Source of the DNA: DATBLE01 sp038248655
Lineage (GTDB): Bacteria > Actinomycetota > Thermoleophilia > Gaiellales > Gaiellaceae
Assembly (NCBI GenBank): GCA_038248655.1
Contig: JBBRXG010000007.1
Coordinates: 1 to 53,144 of the forward strand
DNA length: 53,144 bases
Direction: 5' to 3'
The notes below the pieces were generated by a model that made no database searches, was not told the origin of the DNA, and saw nothing but the letters and a program-made list of their open reading frames with translations. Position numbers and translations under genes: made by a program. Below, piece after piece: positions 34,906 through 43,769 of the stretch (position 1 is the stretch's first letter; every line of letters starts with the position of its first letter).

Positions 34906-35922
34906 CTACCAGCTGCCGAGCGGACCGAGGGCCAGCAGCCGTCTGAGCCCGTACGGGACCGCCTCGGCGTCCGAGTCGCGAAACTGCGGCTCCCGCTCGG
35001 CGGTGAAGCGCTCCCAGGCGAGCGTACGGGCGAGCGTGCCCGTCAGGTGCGCGAGGTCGACGGCAGCGCCGAGCTCGTCGCGAGTGCTGTGGCCGGCGAA
35101 CGGCTCGAGGTAGGCGTCGCGCAGGCGAAGGAGCTCGGGCCCGCCCGGGCGGAGGTCGCGCTCGAAGCGATGCGCGATCGCCCGGAAGGTGACGACCAGG
35201 GTGTGGAACGGATGCGACACGCAGCTGTCGCCCCAGTCGAAGACGAGATACTGCCTGTCGCGAAGGAAGATGTTTCCGTCGTGCAGGTCGTCGTGCTGCA
35301 GCGTCTCCGGAATGCCGAACGCGGCGAGCTCCGCAACCGCAGCTTCGATCTCGGGGACGAGAGTGCGCAGTCGACTGCGCTCGTCCGAGGTGACGCCGCT
35401 CCGGCGTTCGAGGAGGAGCGCCTCGTCGTCTTCGAGGAGGCGCGCGAGGGCGGGGGCGAGGGTGGACAGGCGCACATCCGGGACGCCCGCGGCGAGCAGT
35501 TCGCCGACGAGTGGCGCCGCCGCGAGCTGAAGCTCCGCGTAGCCGGGAAGGAGTTCCTCCCAGTGACGGAGATCAGCGGCCGTGAGGACGACCTCGCGGA
35601 GGCGGACGCCGCCGTCGCGCATGAGCATCCAGCCCTGTTCCCGGTCGACGGCGGCCAGCTCGGGTGCCGACCCGGGCCGCAGCCCGGCGAGGATCGCGTT
35701 CAGGCTCGCCTCGAAGCGGTGCGGGGGCGCGTTCGCCTTGAAGTAGAGGTCGCCGTTCGCGGTCGGGACGCGAATCACCGTCGACCACCAGCGGACGTGA
35801 CCCTGCTCGAGGCCCCCCGTCCGCTCGAGGCCGAGGCGCGTGAGCTGGTCGTCGATCCACGCCTGGGCGGAGGCGAGCCATTCGGGGTTCAGCCAGAGAA
35901 GCTGTGCGCTCTGCTCGGTCAC
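34906..35922 (-). CDS. Aminoglycoside phosphotransferase (APH)-like kinase
   Basis: A 338-residue kinase-fold protein. The catalytic loop is LQHDDLHDGNIFLRD (about 212-226; Asp and Asn conserved) and the metal-binding segment is YLVFDWGDSCVSHPF (about 229-243). N-terminal PTANGDLYFKAN holds the ATP-binding lysine. The family phosphorylates small molecules such as aminoglycosides, homoserine or choline; in an environmental genome resistance should not be assumed. The GTG start at 35922 has a -10 TAGGCT 7 nt before it. It converges with the GH26 gene and diverges from the 92-residue protein. Confidence 0.8.
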   Translation of the reverse strand: MTEQSAQLLWLNPEWLASAQAWIDDQLTRLGLERTGGLEQGHVRWWSTVIRVPTANGDLYFKANAPPHRFEASLNAILAGLRPGSAPELAAVDREQGWMLMRDGGVRLREVVLTAADLRHWEELLPGYAELQLAAAPLVGELLAAGVPDVRLSTLAPALARLLEDDEALLLERRSGVTSDERSRLRTLVPEIEAAVAELAAFGIPETLQHDDLHDGNIFLRDRQYLVFDWGDSCVSHPFHTLVVTFRAIAHRFERDLRPGGPELLRLRDAYLEPFAGHSTRDELGAAVDLAHLTGTLARTLAWERFTAEREPQFRDSDAEAVPYGLRRLLALGPLGSW

Positions 35923-35929
35923 GGCCCGC

Positions 35930-35935
35930 AGCCTA
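35930..35935 (-). promoter_or_regulatory. -10 box TAGGCT for the APH-like gene
   Basis: Minus-strand TAGGCT ends 7 nt before the GTG at 35922. Confidence 0.6.
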
Positions 35936-36020
35936 CGGGGCGCGGATGTGCGTCAGTCCTCGGGAGAACCTGTACGAATGTCGTTCCTTCCTGGTCGCAG
36001 ACACGTCACGGGTTCGTCGC

Positions 36021-36026
36021 TACGGT
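36021..36026 (+). promoter_or_regulatory. -10 box TACGGT for the 92-residue protein
   Basis: TACGGT ends 7 nt before the ATG at 36034. Confidence 0.6.
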
Positions 36027-36033
36027 CGGTCGG

Positions 36034-36312
36034 ATGGCGAAGACGAGCATCACTCCCTGGGGAGCGGCGACCGTCGTCGACGAGCTGCGCGTCCCGCAGC
36101 GCGCCGGCGAGCGGCGATTCGCGTCCGTCGTCCAGCTTCTCGACGCCGGCGGCGAACGGCTCGTGCGGTTCGCCTACGCGACGAACGGCGCTGCGCGCCG
36201 CGGCCCGGTCACGCTTCGACGCCGCGACCTGGAACGGCTTCGCGCCGGGCTCGCCAAGCATCCCGACCTGGCCGAGGCGCTCGGCCTGGGCGGGCTCGGA
36301 GGTGACGCCTAG
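36034..36312 (+). CDS. Conserved-looking hypothetical protein
   Basis: A 92-residue protein, unrecognised. It has a beta-rich start (TPWGAATVVDELRVPQRAGERRFASVVQLLDAGGERLVRFAYATNG) and a helical C-terminus (RRRDLERLRAGLAKHPDLAEALGL). No signal peptide or membrane segment; probably cytosolic. Coding is supported by the correctly spaced -10 box and by a sensible composition. Its stop shares the palindromic CTAG with the stop of purQ on the other strand, so the two genes end tail to tail. Confidence 0.6.
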   Translation: MAKTSITPWGAATVVDELRVPQRAGERRFASVVQLLDAGGERLVRFAYATNGAARRGPVTLRRRDLERLRAGLAKHPDLAEALGLGGLGGDA

Positions 36313-37010
36313 ACGCCGACCGGAACCCGATCGCGCGCTGCGTCGACGAGCGACCCCAGGATCGTCGCTCCGTCGCCGGATCCGAGCAGCTCGTCGACCG
36401 CGTGCTCCGGATGCGGCATCAGGCCCATCACGTTGCCCCGGTCGTTGACGACTCCTGCGACGCCGCCGACCGAGCCGTTCGGGTTGTCGCCCGTATACCG
36501 AAGGGCGATCCGCCCGCTCGCGTCCAGCTCGGCGGCCAGCTCGGGAGGGGCGAACCAGCAGCCCTCGCCGTGCTTGATCGGAATCAGCAACCGCTGTCCG
36601 GGCTCGCAGTGTGAGGTGAACGGAGCCGCCGCCCGCTCGACCCGCAGCGCCACGTCACGGCAGACGAACGAGAGCGACTCGTTCGGCCTCAATACGCCGG
36701 GCAGGAGGCCGGCCTCGCAGAGGATCTGGAACCCGTTGCAGATGCCGAGCACCGGCCCGCCCTCGGCGGCGAAGGCGGAGACCGACGCCATCACCGGCGA
36801 GAACCGGGCGATCGCGCCGCAGCGCAGGTAGTCGCCGTACGAGAACCCGCCCGGGAGGACGACCGCTCCGGTGCCGTCCGGGAGCCGCTGCTCATCGTGC
36901 CAGACGAGCACGGGCTCGGCGCCGAGGGCGTCGAGCGCCCAGGCCGCGTCCCGGTCGTCGTTCGAGCCGGGAAAGACGACGACCGCGACCGTCGGACGCC
37001 CGCCGGTCAT
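36309..37010 (-). CDS. purQ: FGAM synthase glutaminase subunit
   Basis: Class I glutamine amidotransferase that feeds ammonia to PurL. The 233-residue protein has VAVVVFPGSNDDRDAAWAL at the N-terminus, LPGGFSYGDYLRCGAIAR (oxyanion region), the nucleophile elbow GGPVLGICNGFQILCEAGLLPG with Cys near 94, and VMGLMPHPEHAVDELLG with the catalytic His-x-Glu near 208-210. ATG overlaps the purS stop by 4 nt. It is the last gene of purB-purC-purS-purQ. Its usual next partner purL lies 6.7 kb further on, behind the accessory island. Confidence 0.96.
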   Translation of the reverse strand: MTGGRPTVAVVVFPGSNDDRDAAWALDALGAEPVLVWHDEQRLPDGTGAVVLPGGFSYGDYLRCGAIARFSPVMASVSAFAAEGGPVLGICNGFQILCEAGLLPGVLRPNESLSFVCRDVALRVERAAAPFTSHCEPGQRLLIPIKHGEGCWFAPPELAAELDASGRIALRYTGDNPNGSVGGVAGVVNDRGNVMGLMPHPEHAVDELLGSGDGATILGSLVDAARDRVPVGV

Positions 37011-37249
37011 CCGGCGACGATCTCGATCTCGTAGCTCTCGATCAGCGCGTTCGCGAGCAGCTGCTCGCACATGCGCTCGACCTCCGCGCGCGCCTCGGTC
37101 GCGTCGGTGGCCTCGAGCTCGAGGTCGACGACGCGACCGATCCTGGCCGAGTCGACGGAGAAGCCGAGCTGGCGCAACGAGCCTTCGACCGCCTGGCCCT
37201 GCGGGTCGAGGATGCCCTCCTTCGGGCGGACGAGGACGGTTGCCCTCAT
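37007..37249 (-). CDS. purS: FGAM synthase subunit PurS
   Basis: An 80-residue structural subunit that bridges PurL and PurQ in the three-part FGAM synthase. The ferredoxin-like sequence MRATVLVRPKEGILDPQGQAVEGSLRQLGFSV is the family signature, followed by ARIGRVVDLELEATD and a helix ending in LLANALIESYEIEIV. The ATG is next to the purC stop. Its presence agrees with the small-type PurL in this genome. Confidence 0.95.
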   Translation of the reverse strand: MRATVLVRPKEGILDPQGQAVEGSLRQLGFSVDSARIGRVVDLELEATDATEARAEVERMCEQLLANALIESYEIEIVAG

Positions 37250-37250
37250 C

Positions 37251-38106
<856 letters not shown>

Positions 38107-38114
<8 letters not shown>

Positions 38115-39423
38115 GCAGGGCCTCCTCGGGTCGGGTGAGCGCGTGCAGGCGCTCGAACACGGTGTCGACGTGGCGGGTGAAGACGGCGAGGTCGAAGACC
38201 GCGCCCGGGTCGATCCGCGAGGCGATCCGCTCGTCTGCCTCGACGAGCGCGCGGAAGTCGAGCCCCTCGTCCCAGGCGCGGAGCGCGTGCTCCTGCACCA
38301 GCCGGTAGGCGTCGTCGCGCGGGAGTCCCGCCTCGACGAGCGCGAGCAGCACGCCCTGGCTGAAGAAGAGGCCGCGGCTCGCCTCCAGGTTCGTCCGCAT
38401 TCGCTCGGGGAGGACGACGAGCCCGCCGACGAGCCACGTGAACCGATCGAGCATGTAGTCGAGCGCGAGGAACGCATCCGGGATCACGATCCGCTCCGCC
38501 GACGAGTGCGAGATGTCGCGCTCGTGCCAGAGCGGCACGTTCTCGAGCCCGACCTGGGCCGCCGCGCGGACGACGCGCGCGAGTCCGCAGATCCGCTCGG
38601 CGACGATCGGATTCCGCTTGTGCGGCATCGCCGACGAGCCCTTCTGGCCGCTCGCGAACGGCTCCTGCACCTCCCGCACCTCCGTGCGCGCGAGCTGGCG
38701 GATCTCGGTCGCGAACCGCTCGAGCGCCGCTGCGAGGAGGGCGAGCGTCGAGAGCAGCTCCGCGTGGCGGTCGCGTGCGACGACCTGTGTCGAGACGGGT
38801 TCCGGCTCGAGACCGAGCTGCTCGCAGGCGATTCGCTCGGCCTCCGGGTCGGTGGCCGCGTACGTGCCGACCGCGCCCGACAGCTTCCCGACCCTGACGC
38901 CCTCCAGCGCGCGTCGCAGCCGCGCGCGGTCGCGTCCGAGCTCCATCGCCCAGCCGGCGAGCTTGAGCCCGAAGGTGGTCGGTTCCGCATGGACGCCGTG
39001 GGTGCGGCCGATGCAGAGCGTCGTCCGGTGCTCCTCGGCGCGGGCGACGAGGGCGACGAGGGCGCGGTCGAGCCCCTCGAGCACGAGCGCCCCCGCGTCG
39101 CGGAGCTGCAGCGCGAGGCCGGTGTCGACGACGTCGGACGATGTCAGGCCGTAGTGGAGCCAGCGGCCGTCGCCTCCGAGCTCGGCCTGGACTGCGTCGA
39201 CGAAGGCGGCGAGGTCGTGGCCCGTTCGTTCCTCGAGCTCCGCAACTCGCTGCGGCGACGGCGCCGCCGCTCGCTCGCGGATCGCGCGTGCGGCCTCGGC
39301 CGGGACGACACCGAGCTCTGCCCACGCCTCGAGCGCGGCGAGCTCGACCTCCAGCCAGGACGCGAGCCTCCTCTCGTCCGACCACACCTGGGCCATCGCG
39401 GCACGGGAGTAGCGGGCGATCAC
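38107..39423 (-). CDS. purB: Adenylosuccinate lyase
   Basis: Splits SAICAR to AICAR and adenylosuccinate to AMP, acting in both the IMP and AMP branches. The 438-residue fumarase-superfamily protein has LHYGLTSSDVVDTGLALQL, IGRTHGVHAEPTTFGLKLAGWAMEL (catalytic His) and the signature loop EPFASGQKGSSAMPHKRNPI with the catalytic Ser near 263. ERDISHSSAERIVIPDAFLALDYML follows. Start GTG 39423 (VIARYSRAAMAQVWSDERR), with -10 TACGAT 7 nt before it; thus purB opens its own transcript, in addition to read-through from purD-purE. Confidence 0.96.
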
Positions 39424-39430
39424 TCGGCTG

Positions 39431-39436
39431 ATCGTA
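39431..39436 (-). promoter_or_regulatory. -10 box TACGAT for purB
   Basis: Minus-strand TACGAT ends 7 nt before the purB GTG, in the 21-bp gap after purE. Confidence 0.65.
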
Positions 39437-39444
39437 GCGTGCGG

Positions 39445-39858
39445 CTACGACACCCCGAGGATGCGGGCGGCCAGGACGGCGGCGTTCCGGGCGTTGTCGA
39501 CCCCCACGCACGCAACGGGGACGCCGGGCGGCATCTGCACGATCGAGAGCAGCGCGTCGAGGCCGTCGAGCACGCTCTTCGACGAGCGGAGCGGGACTCC
39601 GATCACCGGCAGGTCGGTGTGAGCGGCGACGACGCCGGGCAGGGCGGCGGCCAGGCCGGCGCCGCAGATCAGCACCCTGAGCCCGCGCGACCGCGCCGAC
39701 GACGCATACTCGCCGACCGCGGCCGGGTCGCGATGGGCAGAGCGCACCTCGAACTCGTACGCGAGCCCGCGCGCGTCGAGCTCGTCGAGGGCGCCCTGCA
39801 TCCGCTCGCGGTCGGACTCGGAGCCGACGAGGACGCCGACGAGGGGCTCAGACGACAC
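39445..39858 (-). CDS. purE: AIR carboxylase / N5-CAIR mutase PurE
   Basis: Produces CAIR. The protein is 137 residues, a little short for the family. VGVLVGSESDRERMQGALDEL carries the substrate phosphate loop and the conserved Ser-Asp. YEFEVRSAHRDPAAVGEYA carries the SAHR motif, and ICGAGLAAALPGVVAAHTDLPVIGVPL the GxAAxLPG segment. Class I mutases usually have SAHRTP and need PurK; here it is SAHRDP, and no purK is visible in the window. So either purK is elsewhere or this PurE uses CO2 directly (inference). GTG 39858 overlaps the purD end. Confidence 0.93.
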   Translation of the reverse strand: MSSEPLVGVLVGSESDRERMQGALDELDARGLAYEFEVRSAHRDPAAVGEYASSARSRGLRVLICGAGLAAALPGVVAAHTDLPVIGVPLRSSKSVLDGLDALLSIVQMPPGVPVACVGVDNARNAAVLAARILGVS

Positions 39859-41068
39859 GGGTGCCCTCCACCTCCGCGACGTCGCGTCGGTAGCGCGCGC
39901 CCTCGAAGCCGATCTCCGCGGCAGCACGGTAGGCGAGCAACCGGGCCCCGTCGAGCTCGTCGCCGACGCCGGTGACGTCGAGGATCCGGCCGCCGTTCGT
40001 GAGCAGCGTGCCTCCCCGCACGGCGGTTCCGGCGTGGAAGACGAGCGCTCCGAGCGCCTCGGCGGCATCGACGCCGCCGATCGGGGCGCCCCGGTCGCCC
40101 CGCTCCGGGTAGCCGGCCGCGGTGACGACGACGGTCACGGCCGCGCGCGAGCTCGCGCCGAGCCGGACGCCGCCGAGATCGCCGGCGGCGGCGGCGGCGA
40201 GCGCCTCGAGCAGCTCGCCCTCGACCAGCGGCAGCACGGCTTGCGTCTCCGGGTCGCCGAACCGGCAGTTGAACTCGAGCACCCGCGGGCCGTCGTCGGT
40301 CAGCATCACCCCTGCGTAGAGGAGGCCGGCGAACGGCGTGCCCCGCCGGCCGAGCTCGTCGAGCACCGGCCGATGGATCTGGTCGACGAGCTCCTCGAGC
40401 TCGGACCGGCCGATCCCCGGCACGGGAGAGAAGGCGCCCATCCCGCCGGTGTTCGGGCCCGTGTCGCCGTCGCCCGCCCGCTTGTAGTCGCGGGCTGCGG
40501 CGAGCGGAACAGCCGCACGGCCGTCCGTGAGGACGAACAGCGAGAGCTCCTCCCCCTCGAGCAGCTCCTCGATCACGAGCGGCCCGCCAAGCGCCGCGGC
40601 GGCCTGCACGCCCGCCTCGAGCTCCTCGTCCGTTCGGCAGACGAACACGCCCTTGCCGCCGGCGAGCCCGTCTGCCTTGACGACGCAGGGCGCGCGGCCG
40701 GCCGGCAGCGCGGCCGCGGTGGGGACGCCGGCCGCGGCGAGCACCTCTTTCGCGAAGCTCTTCGAGCCCTCGAGCCGGGCCGCAGCCGCACTCGGCCCGA
40801 ACGTCAGGATGCCGGCATGCCGCAGCTCATCGGCGACGCCGGCGACGAGCGGCGCCTCCGGGCCGATCACCGCCAGGTCGACCTCGATCGTCTGCGCGAG
40901 CGCGAGCAGGCCGTCGCCGTCGTCGGCCCGTACCGGATGGCACTTGCCGAGGGCGGCGATGCCGGGGTTGCCGGGGGCAGCATGCAGCTCGACCGCGGGG
41001 CCGCTCTGCGCGAGCTTCCAGGCGAGCGCGTGCTCGCGCCCTCCCGAGCCGACGATCAGCACGCGCAC
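39848..41068 (-). CDS. purD: Phosphoribosylamine-glycine ligase
   Basis: ATP-grasp ligase making GAR from phosphoribosylamine and glycine. The 406-residue protein begins MRVLIVGSGGREHALAWKLAQS and has AAPGNPGI, VVKADGLAGGKGVFVC (ATP-binding lysine), TGGMGAFSPVPG and the metal-binding RVLEFNCRFGDPETQAVLP. The GTG start at 41068 has -10 TAGACT 6 nt upstream. It is first in the purD-purE-purB-purC-purS-purQ run. Confidence 0.96.
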   Translation of the reverse strand: MRVLIVGSGGREHALAWKLAQSGPAVELHAAPGNPGIAALGKCHPVRADDGDGLLALAQTIEVDLAVIGPEAPLVAGVADELRHAGILTFGPSAAAARLEGSKSFAKEVLAAAGVPTAAALPAGRAPCVVKADGLAGGKGVFVCRTDEELEAGVQAAAALGGPLVIEELLEGEELSLFVLTDGRAAVPLAAARDYKRAGDGDTGPNTGGMGAFSPVPGIGRSELEELVDQIHRPVLDELGRRGTPFAGLLYAGVMLTDDGPRVLEFNCRFGDPETQAVLPLVEGELLEALAAAAAGDLGGVRLGASSRAAVTVVVTAAGYPERGDRGAPIGGVDAAEALGALVFHAGTAVRGGTLLTNGGRILDVTGVGDELDGARLLAYRAAAEIGFEGARYRRDVAEVEGTRVV

Positions 41069-41074
41069 ACGGCG

Positions 41075-41080
41075 AGTCTA
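41075..41080 (-). promoter_or_regulatory. -10 box TAGACT for purD
   Basis: Minus-strand TAGACT ends 6 nt before the purD GTG. It sits directly after the stop of the broken yjbQ gene and equals the purM box. Confidence 0.65.
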
Positions 41081-41081
41081 G

Positions 41082-41494
41082 TCAGTGGACGGTGACGACG
41101 AGCGTCCGCTTCCGAGAGCCGTCGAACTCGCAGAGAAAGACCGCCTGGAGGGCTCCGAGCCCGAGCTCGCCGTCGACGAGCGGGATCGTGACCGACGAGG
41201 CCGTGAGCGCAGACCGCACGTGCGACCACGGGTTCCGGCCGCCCTCCCCGCTGTGCTCCCGGGGCCACGCCTCGTCGACCCAAGCGCTCGAACGCTGCTT
41301 CGATATCGGTCGCGATCGCGGCCGCGCCCGCTCCGCTCGCCTGAAGCACGATGCCCGCGGTCGTGTGCGGGACGAAGAGCGTGACCATGGTGCCGGCCGA
41401 GCCCGCCGCCGCCTCGCGCACGAAGGCGGTGACGTCGACGAGTTGGGTCTTGCGCTGCGGTCAGGACGGTTACGTTCGGCACGGCCCACGGCAT
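41082..41494 (-). pseudogene. yjbQ: YjbQ/UPF0047 family protein, two frameshifts
   Basis: Three frames each hold a consecutive piece of one UPF0047 protein. The first, from ATG 41494, reads PNVTVLTAAQ. The second reads KTQLVDVTAFVREAAAGSAGTMVTLFVPHTTAGIVLQAS... to DIEAAFERL. The third reads VDEAWPREHSGEGG, NPWSHVRSALTASSVTIPLVDGELGLGALQAVFLCEFDG and KRTLVV. Changes fall near 41448 and near 41283. The conserved His of FVPHTTAG, and the segments EHSGEGG and HVRSAL, are all still present, so the decay is recent or the errors technical. Intact members have weak thiamin-phosphate synthase activity. Confidence 0.8.
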
Positions 41495-41604
41495 TCTCGC
41501 GCGCCCTCGGTCACGTGTGTCGCCCGCGCAATGACACGCTTTCGGCGCCGTCCTGTCGCGGACGCGTGCGTCCCGGGCCGCTACCGTTCAGGCAGGGATC
41601 CTCG

Positions 41605-41631
41605 CTCCCCCGTGGGGAGGAACCGTTTTTT
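41605..41631 (+). terminator. Stem-loop with T6 upstream of fdhD
   Basis: CTCCCC (41605-41610), loop CGT, GGGGAG (41614-41619), then TTTTTT at 41626-41631. It has the form of an intrinsic terminator on the plus strand, although no plus-strand gene precedes it. It could block antisense read-through or attenuate fdhD from an upstream promoter. The rest of the 184-bp gap (41495-41678) shows no gene. Confidence 0.5.
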
Positions 41632-41665
41632 GCTCGCCGCGGCGGGTTCGCGGCTGGGCGCGGGC

Positions 41666-41671
41666 TAGGCT
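41666..41671 (+). promoter_or_regulatory. -10 box TAGGCT for fdhD
   Basis: TAGGCT ends 7 nt before the fdhD GTG at 41679. Confidence 0.65.
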
Positions 41672-41678
41672 TCTCGGC

Positions 41679-42491
41679 GTGACCGCGAATCAGCCGGTCG
41701 GCGCGGAGCCGCCGCCCTACAGCGCGGCTCCAGTCGAGGTAATGCGGCTGCCGCGCGGAGAGGTCGAGCGCGACCTGCTCGCGGTCGAGGAGCCGCTCGA
41801 GATCAGGATCGGGGGCCGGCCGGTGGCGGTGGCGATGCGGACGCCCGGGCACGACGAGGAGCTCGCGCTCGGCTTCTGCCTCTCCGAGGGCCTTCGGCCG
41901 GCGGCCGCTCGGCTCCCGGACGACCTCGCCGCGAACGCGGTCGACGTGGATGCGCCCGGTTTCGACCCGGGCCGTCTGCAGCGCAGCTTCTATACGACCT
42001 CGTCCTGCGGGGTCTGCGGGAAGGGCGCGCTCGAGGCGGTGGCCGTCGACGCGCCGCGCGTCGCGAGCCGCCTGAGCGTGGCGGCGGCGCTCGTCGCCGG
42101 CCTGCCCGACCGGCTTCGCGAGTCGCAGCCCGCCTTCGCCGCGACGGGCGGACTGCACGCGACTGGACTGTTCGACGCCGACGGAGAGCTCCTCTGCCTG
42201 CGCGAGGACGTCGGCCGCCACAACGCCCTCGACAAGGTCGTCGGCCGGGCATTCCTCGACGGCCGGCTTCCGCTCGGCGAGGCGATCATCTGCGTCAGCG
42301 GCCGGCTCTCGTTCGAGCTCGTCCAGAAGGCCGCGGTCGCCGGCTGTCCGGTGCTGGTCGCGGTCGGGGCTCCGTCGAGCCTCGCCGTCGAGCTGGCCGC
42401 CGACCGGGGCGTGACCCTGTGCGGATTCGTCCGCGACGGCTGCGTGAACGTCTACACGGAGCGGTGGCGGATCGCGGCTCCATGCGACTGA
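41679..42491 (+). CDS. fdhD: Formate dehydrogenase sulfurtransferase FdhD
   Basis: Passes sulfur from a cysteine desulfurase to the molybdenum cofactor of formate dehydrogenase, which is needed for its activity. The 270-residue protein has VEEPLEIRIGGRPVAVAMRTPGHDEELALGFCLSEG, the redox-active pair in YTTSSCGVCGKGALEAV (about 106-122), LFDADGELLCLREDVGRHNALDKVVG (signature near 166-191) and SGRLSFELVQKAAVAGCPVLVAVGAPSSLAVELA. It overlaps mobA by 10 nt. With a selC gene in the window, a selenocysteine-containing formate dehydrogenase elsewhere in the genome is a reasonable expectation. Confidence 0.93.
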   Translation: MTANQPVGAEPPPYSAAPVEVMRLPRGEVERDLLAVEEPLEIRIGGRPVAVAMRTPGHDEELALGFCLSEGLRPAAARLPDDLAANAVDVDAPGFDPGRLQRSFYTTSSCGVCGKGALEAVAVDAPRVASRLSVAAALVAGLPDRLRESQPAFAATGGLHATGLFDADGELLCLREDVGRHNALDKVVGRAFLDGRLPLGEAIICVSGRLSFELVQKAAVAGCPVLVAVGAPSSLAVELAADRGVTLCGFVRDGCVNVYTERWRIAAPCD

Positions 42492-43003
42492 CGGGCGTTC
42501 TGCTCGTCGGCGGCGCGAGCAGCCGGTTCGGCGCACCGAAGGCGCTCGCCCGGCTCGGCGGCCGGACGCTGGCGGAGATCGGGTGGGAGACACTCGCCTT
42601 CTGCGACGAGCGGCTCGCGGTCGGCAAGGTCGCGGACGGGCTCGAGCTGCCCTTCCCGGTGCTCGACGACGGGACCGAGACGCGTGCGCCGATCGCCGGG
42701 GTAGTCGCCGGTGTGCGCGCTGCCGCCAACGACCTCTGCCTGATGCTTCCGGTCGATGTGCCGCGCATCTCGCGCGAGGCGCTCGAGGCGCTCGCAGCCG
42801 CGGGCGGGGATGCCGCCGTCCCCCAGTCCGGCCCGCTTCCCGGCGCCTACCGCCGCTCGGCGCTCTCAGTGCTGGAACGCCGCCTGGCAGCCGGCGAGCT
42901 GGCCCTCAGAGATGCGCTTGGCGAGCTCGATGCGCGTACTGTCATGATCGACCCTGCTCTTCTCGCCAACGTCAACACCCCGGATGACCTCACCCGCCTC
43001 TGA
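42482..43003 (+). CDS. mobA: Molybdenum cofactor guanylyltransferase-like protein
   Basis: Attaches GMP to Mo-molybdopterin to make the guanine dinucleotide cofactor used by formate dehydrogenases. The 173-residue NTP-transferase fold shows LTGVLLVGGASSRFGAPKALARLGGRTLAE (GGxSxRxGxxKA nucleotide loop, residues 3-32), DDGTETRAPIAGVVAGVRAA, and LCLMLPVDVPRISREALEAL with the metal-binding Asp near 87. It ends VNTPDDL, typical of MobA. It is coupled to fdhD upstream and overlaps the methyltransferase downstream. Enzymes of the MocA/cytidylyl type share the fold, but the fdhD context favours MobA. Confidence 0.88.
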   Translation: MRLTGVLLVGGASSRFGAPKALARLGGRTLAEIGWETLAFCDERLAVGKVADGLELPFPVLDDGTETRAPIAGVVAGVRAAANDLCLMLPVDVPRISREALEALAAAGGDAAVPQSGPLPGAYRRSALSVLERRLAAGELALRDALGELDARTVMIDPALLANVNTPDDLTRL

Positions 43004-43769
43004 CCGACCGATGTTCGCGAACGCGGACGCCTACCAGAACCTGATGGGGCGGTACAGCGACCTGCTCGCGCCCGAGTTCGCCGCGGCGGCGGGCGTCGCC
43101 GCCGGCGATCGCGTCCTCGACGTCGGGTGCGGGCCGGGCGCGCTCACCGCCGTCCTCGCCGGCATGGTCGGCGCTGAGATCCTTGCCGGTGTCGACCCCT
43201 CCGAGCCGTTCGTCGACGCGGCTCGCGCGCGGGTTCCGGGAGCGGACATCCGCGTCGGCCCGGCCGAAGCACTGCCGTTCGAGGACGATTCGTTCGACCG
43301 CACGCTCGCCCAGCTCGTCTTCCACTTCGTTGCCGACCCGGCGCAGTCAGCCGCTGAGATGGTCCGCGTTACCCGTCCCGCCGGCCGCGTGGCGGCGTGC
43401 GTCTGGGATATGACCGGCGGGATGACCATGCTGCGAAACTACTGGGAGGCTGCGCGCGAGGTCGACCCCGGCGCGCCCGGAGAGGACAAGCGCTTCGGCG
43501 GGATGCCCGGCCAGCTCGCGGCGCTCTTCCGCGAGGCGGGCCTCCAGGTCGTCACCGACTGCCCGCTCACCGTCAAGACGCGCTACGGGGACTTCGACGA
43601 GCTCTGGGGCTCGCTTACGGGCGGGGTCGGCCCGATCGGGATGCACGCCGCGAGCCTTGGCGATGAGAAGGGAAGGGCAGTTGCCGACGCCCTTCGCCGC
43701 CGCCTGGGCGCGCCCGACGGTCAGCTCGAGCTCAGCGCGACCGCGTGGTGCGCGGTCGGAACTGTCTGA
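42984..43769 (+). CDS. Class I SAM-dependent methyltransferase
   Basis: A 261-residue methyltransferase of the ubiE/type 11 kind. SAM binding: RVLDVGCGPGALTAVLAGM (motif I, about 45-63), acidic residue in AGVDPSEPFV, RVGPAEALPFEDDSFDRTLAQLVFHFVADP (motifs II-III). The rest is variable and gives no substrate. Start either ATG 42984, inside mobA, or ATG 43011 (MFANADAYQNLMGRYS), which matches how relatives begin. TGATG links it to the VOC gene downstream. It may simply ride on the fdhD transcript. Confidence 0.85.
   Translation: MTSPASDRPMFANADAYQNLMGRYSDLLAPEFAAAAGVAAGDRVLDVGCGPGALTAVLAGMVGAEILAGVDPSEPFVDAARARVPGADIRVGPAEALPFEDDSFDRTLAQLVFHFVADPAQSAAEMVRVTRPAGRVAACVWDMTGGMTMLRNYWEAAREVDPGAPGEDKRFGGMPGQLAALFREAGLQVVTDCPLTVKTRYGDFDELWGSLTGGVGPIGMHAASLGDEKGRAVADALRRRLGAPDGQLELSATAWCAVGTV

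Noticed and set aside
34906..35922. Antibiotic resistance gene
   Set aside because: The APH-like fold phosphorylates many small molecules; nothing in the sequence or context indicates an aminoglycoside substrate.
41517..41537. GTGTC...GACAC inverted repeat similar to 31451-31470
   Set aside because: Only five base pairs with an 11-nt loop; too weak to call a repeat-family member.
41495..41678. Molybdenum-cofactor riboswitch upstream of fdhD
   Set aside because: fdhD appears leaderless (-10 at 41666-41671), so nothing upstream would be in its mRNA. Only a terminator-like hairpin was seen, not the riboswitch core.
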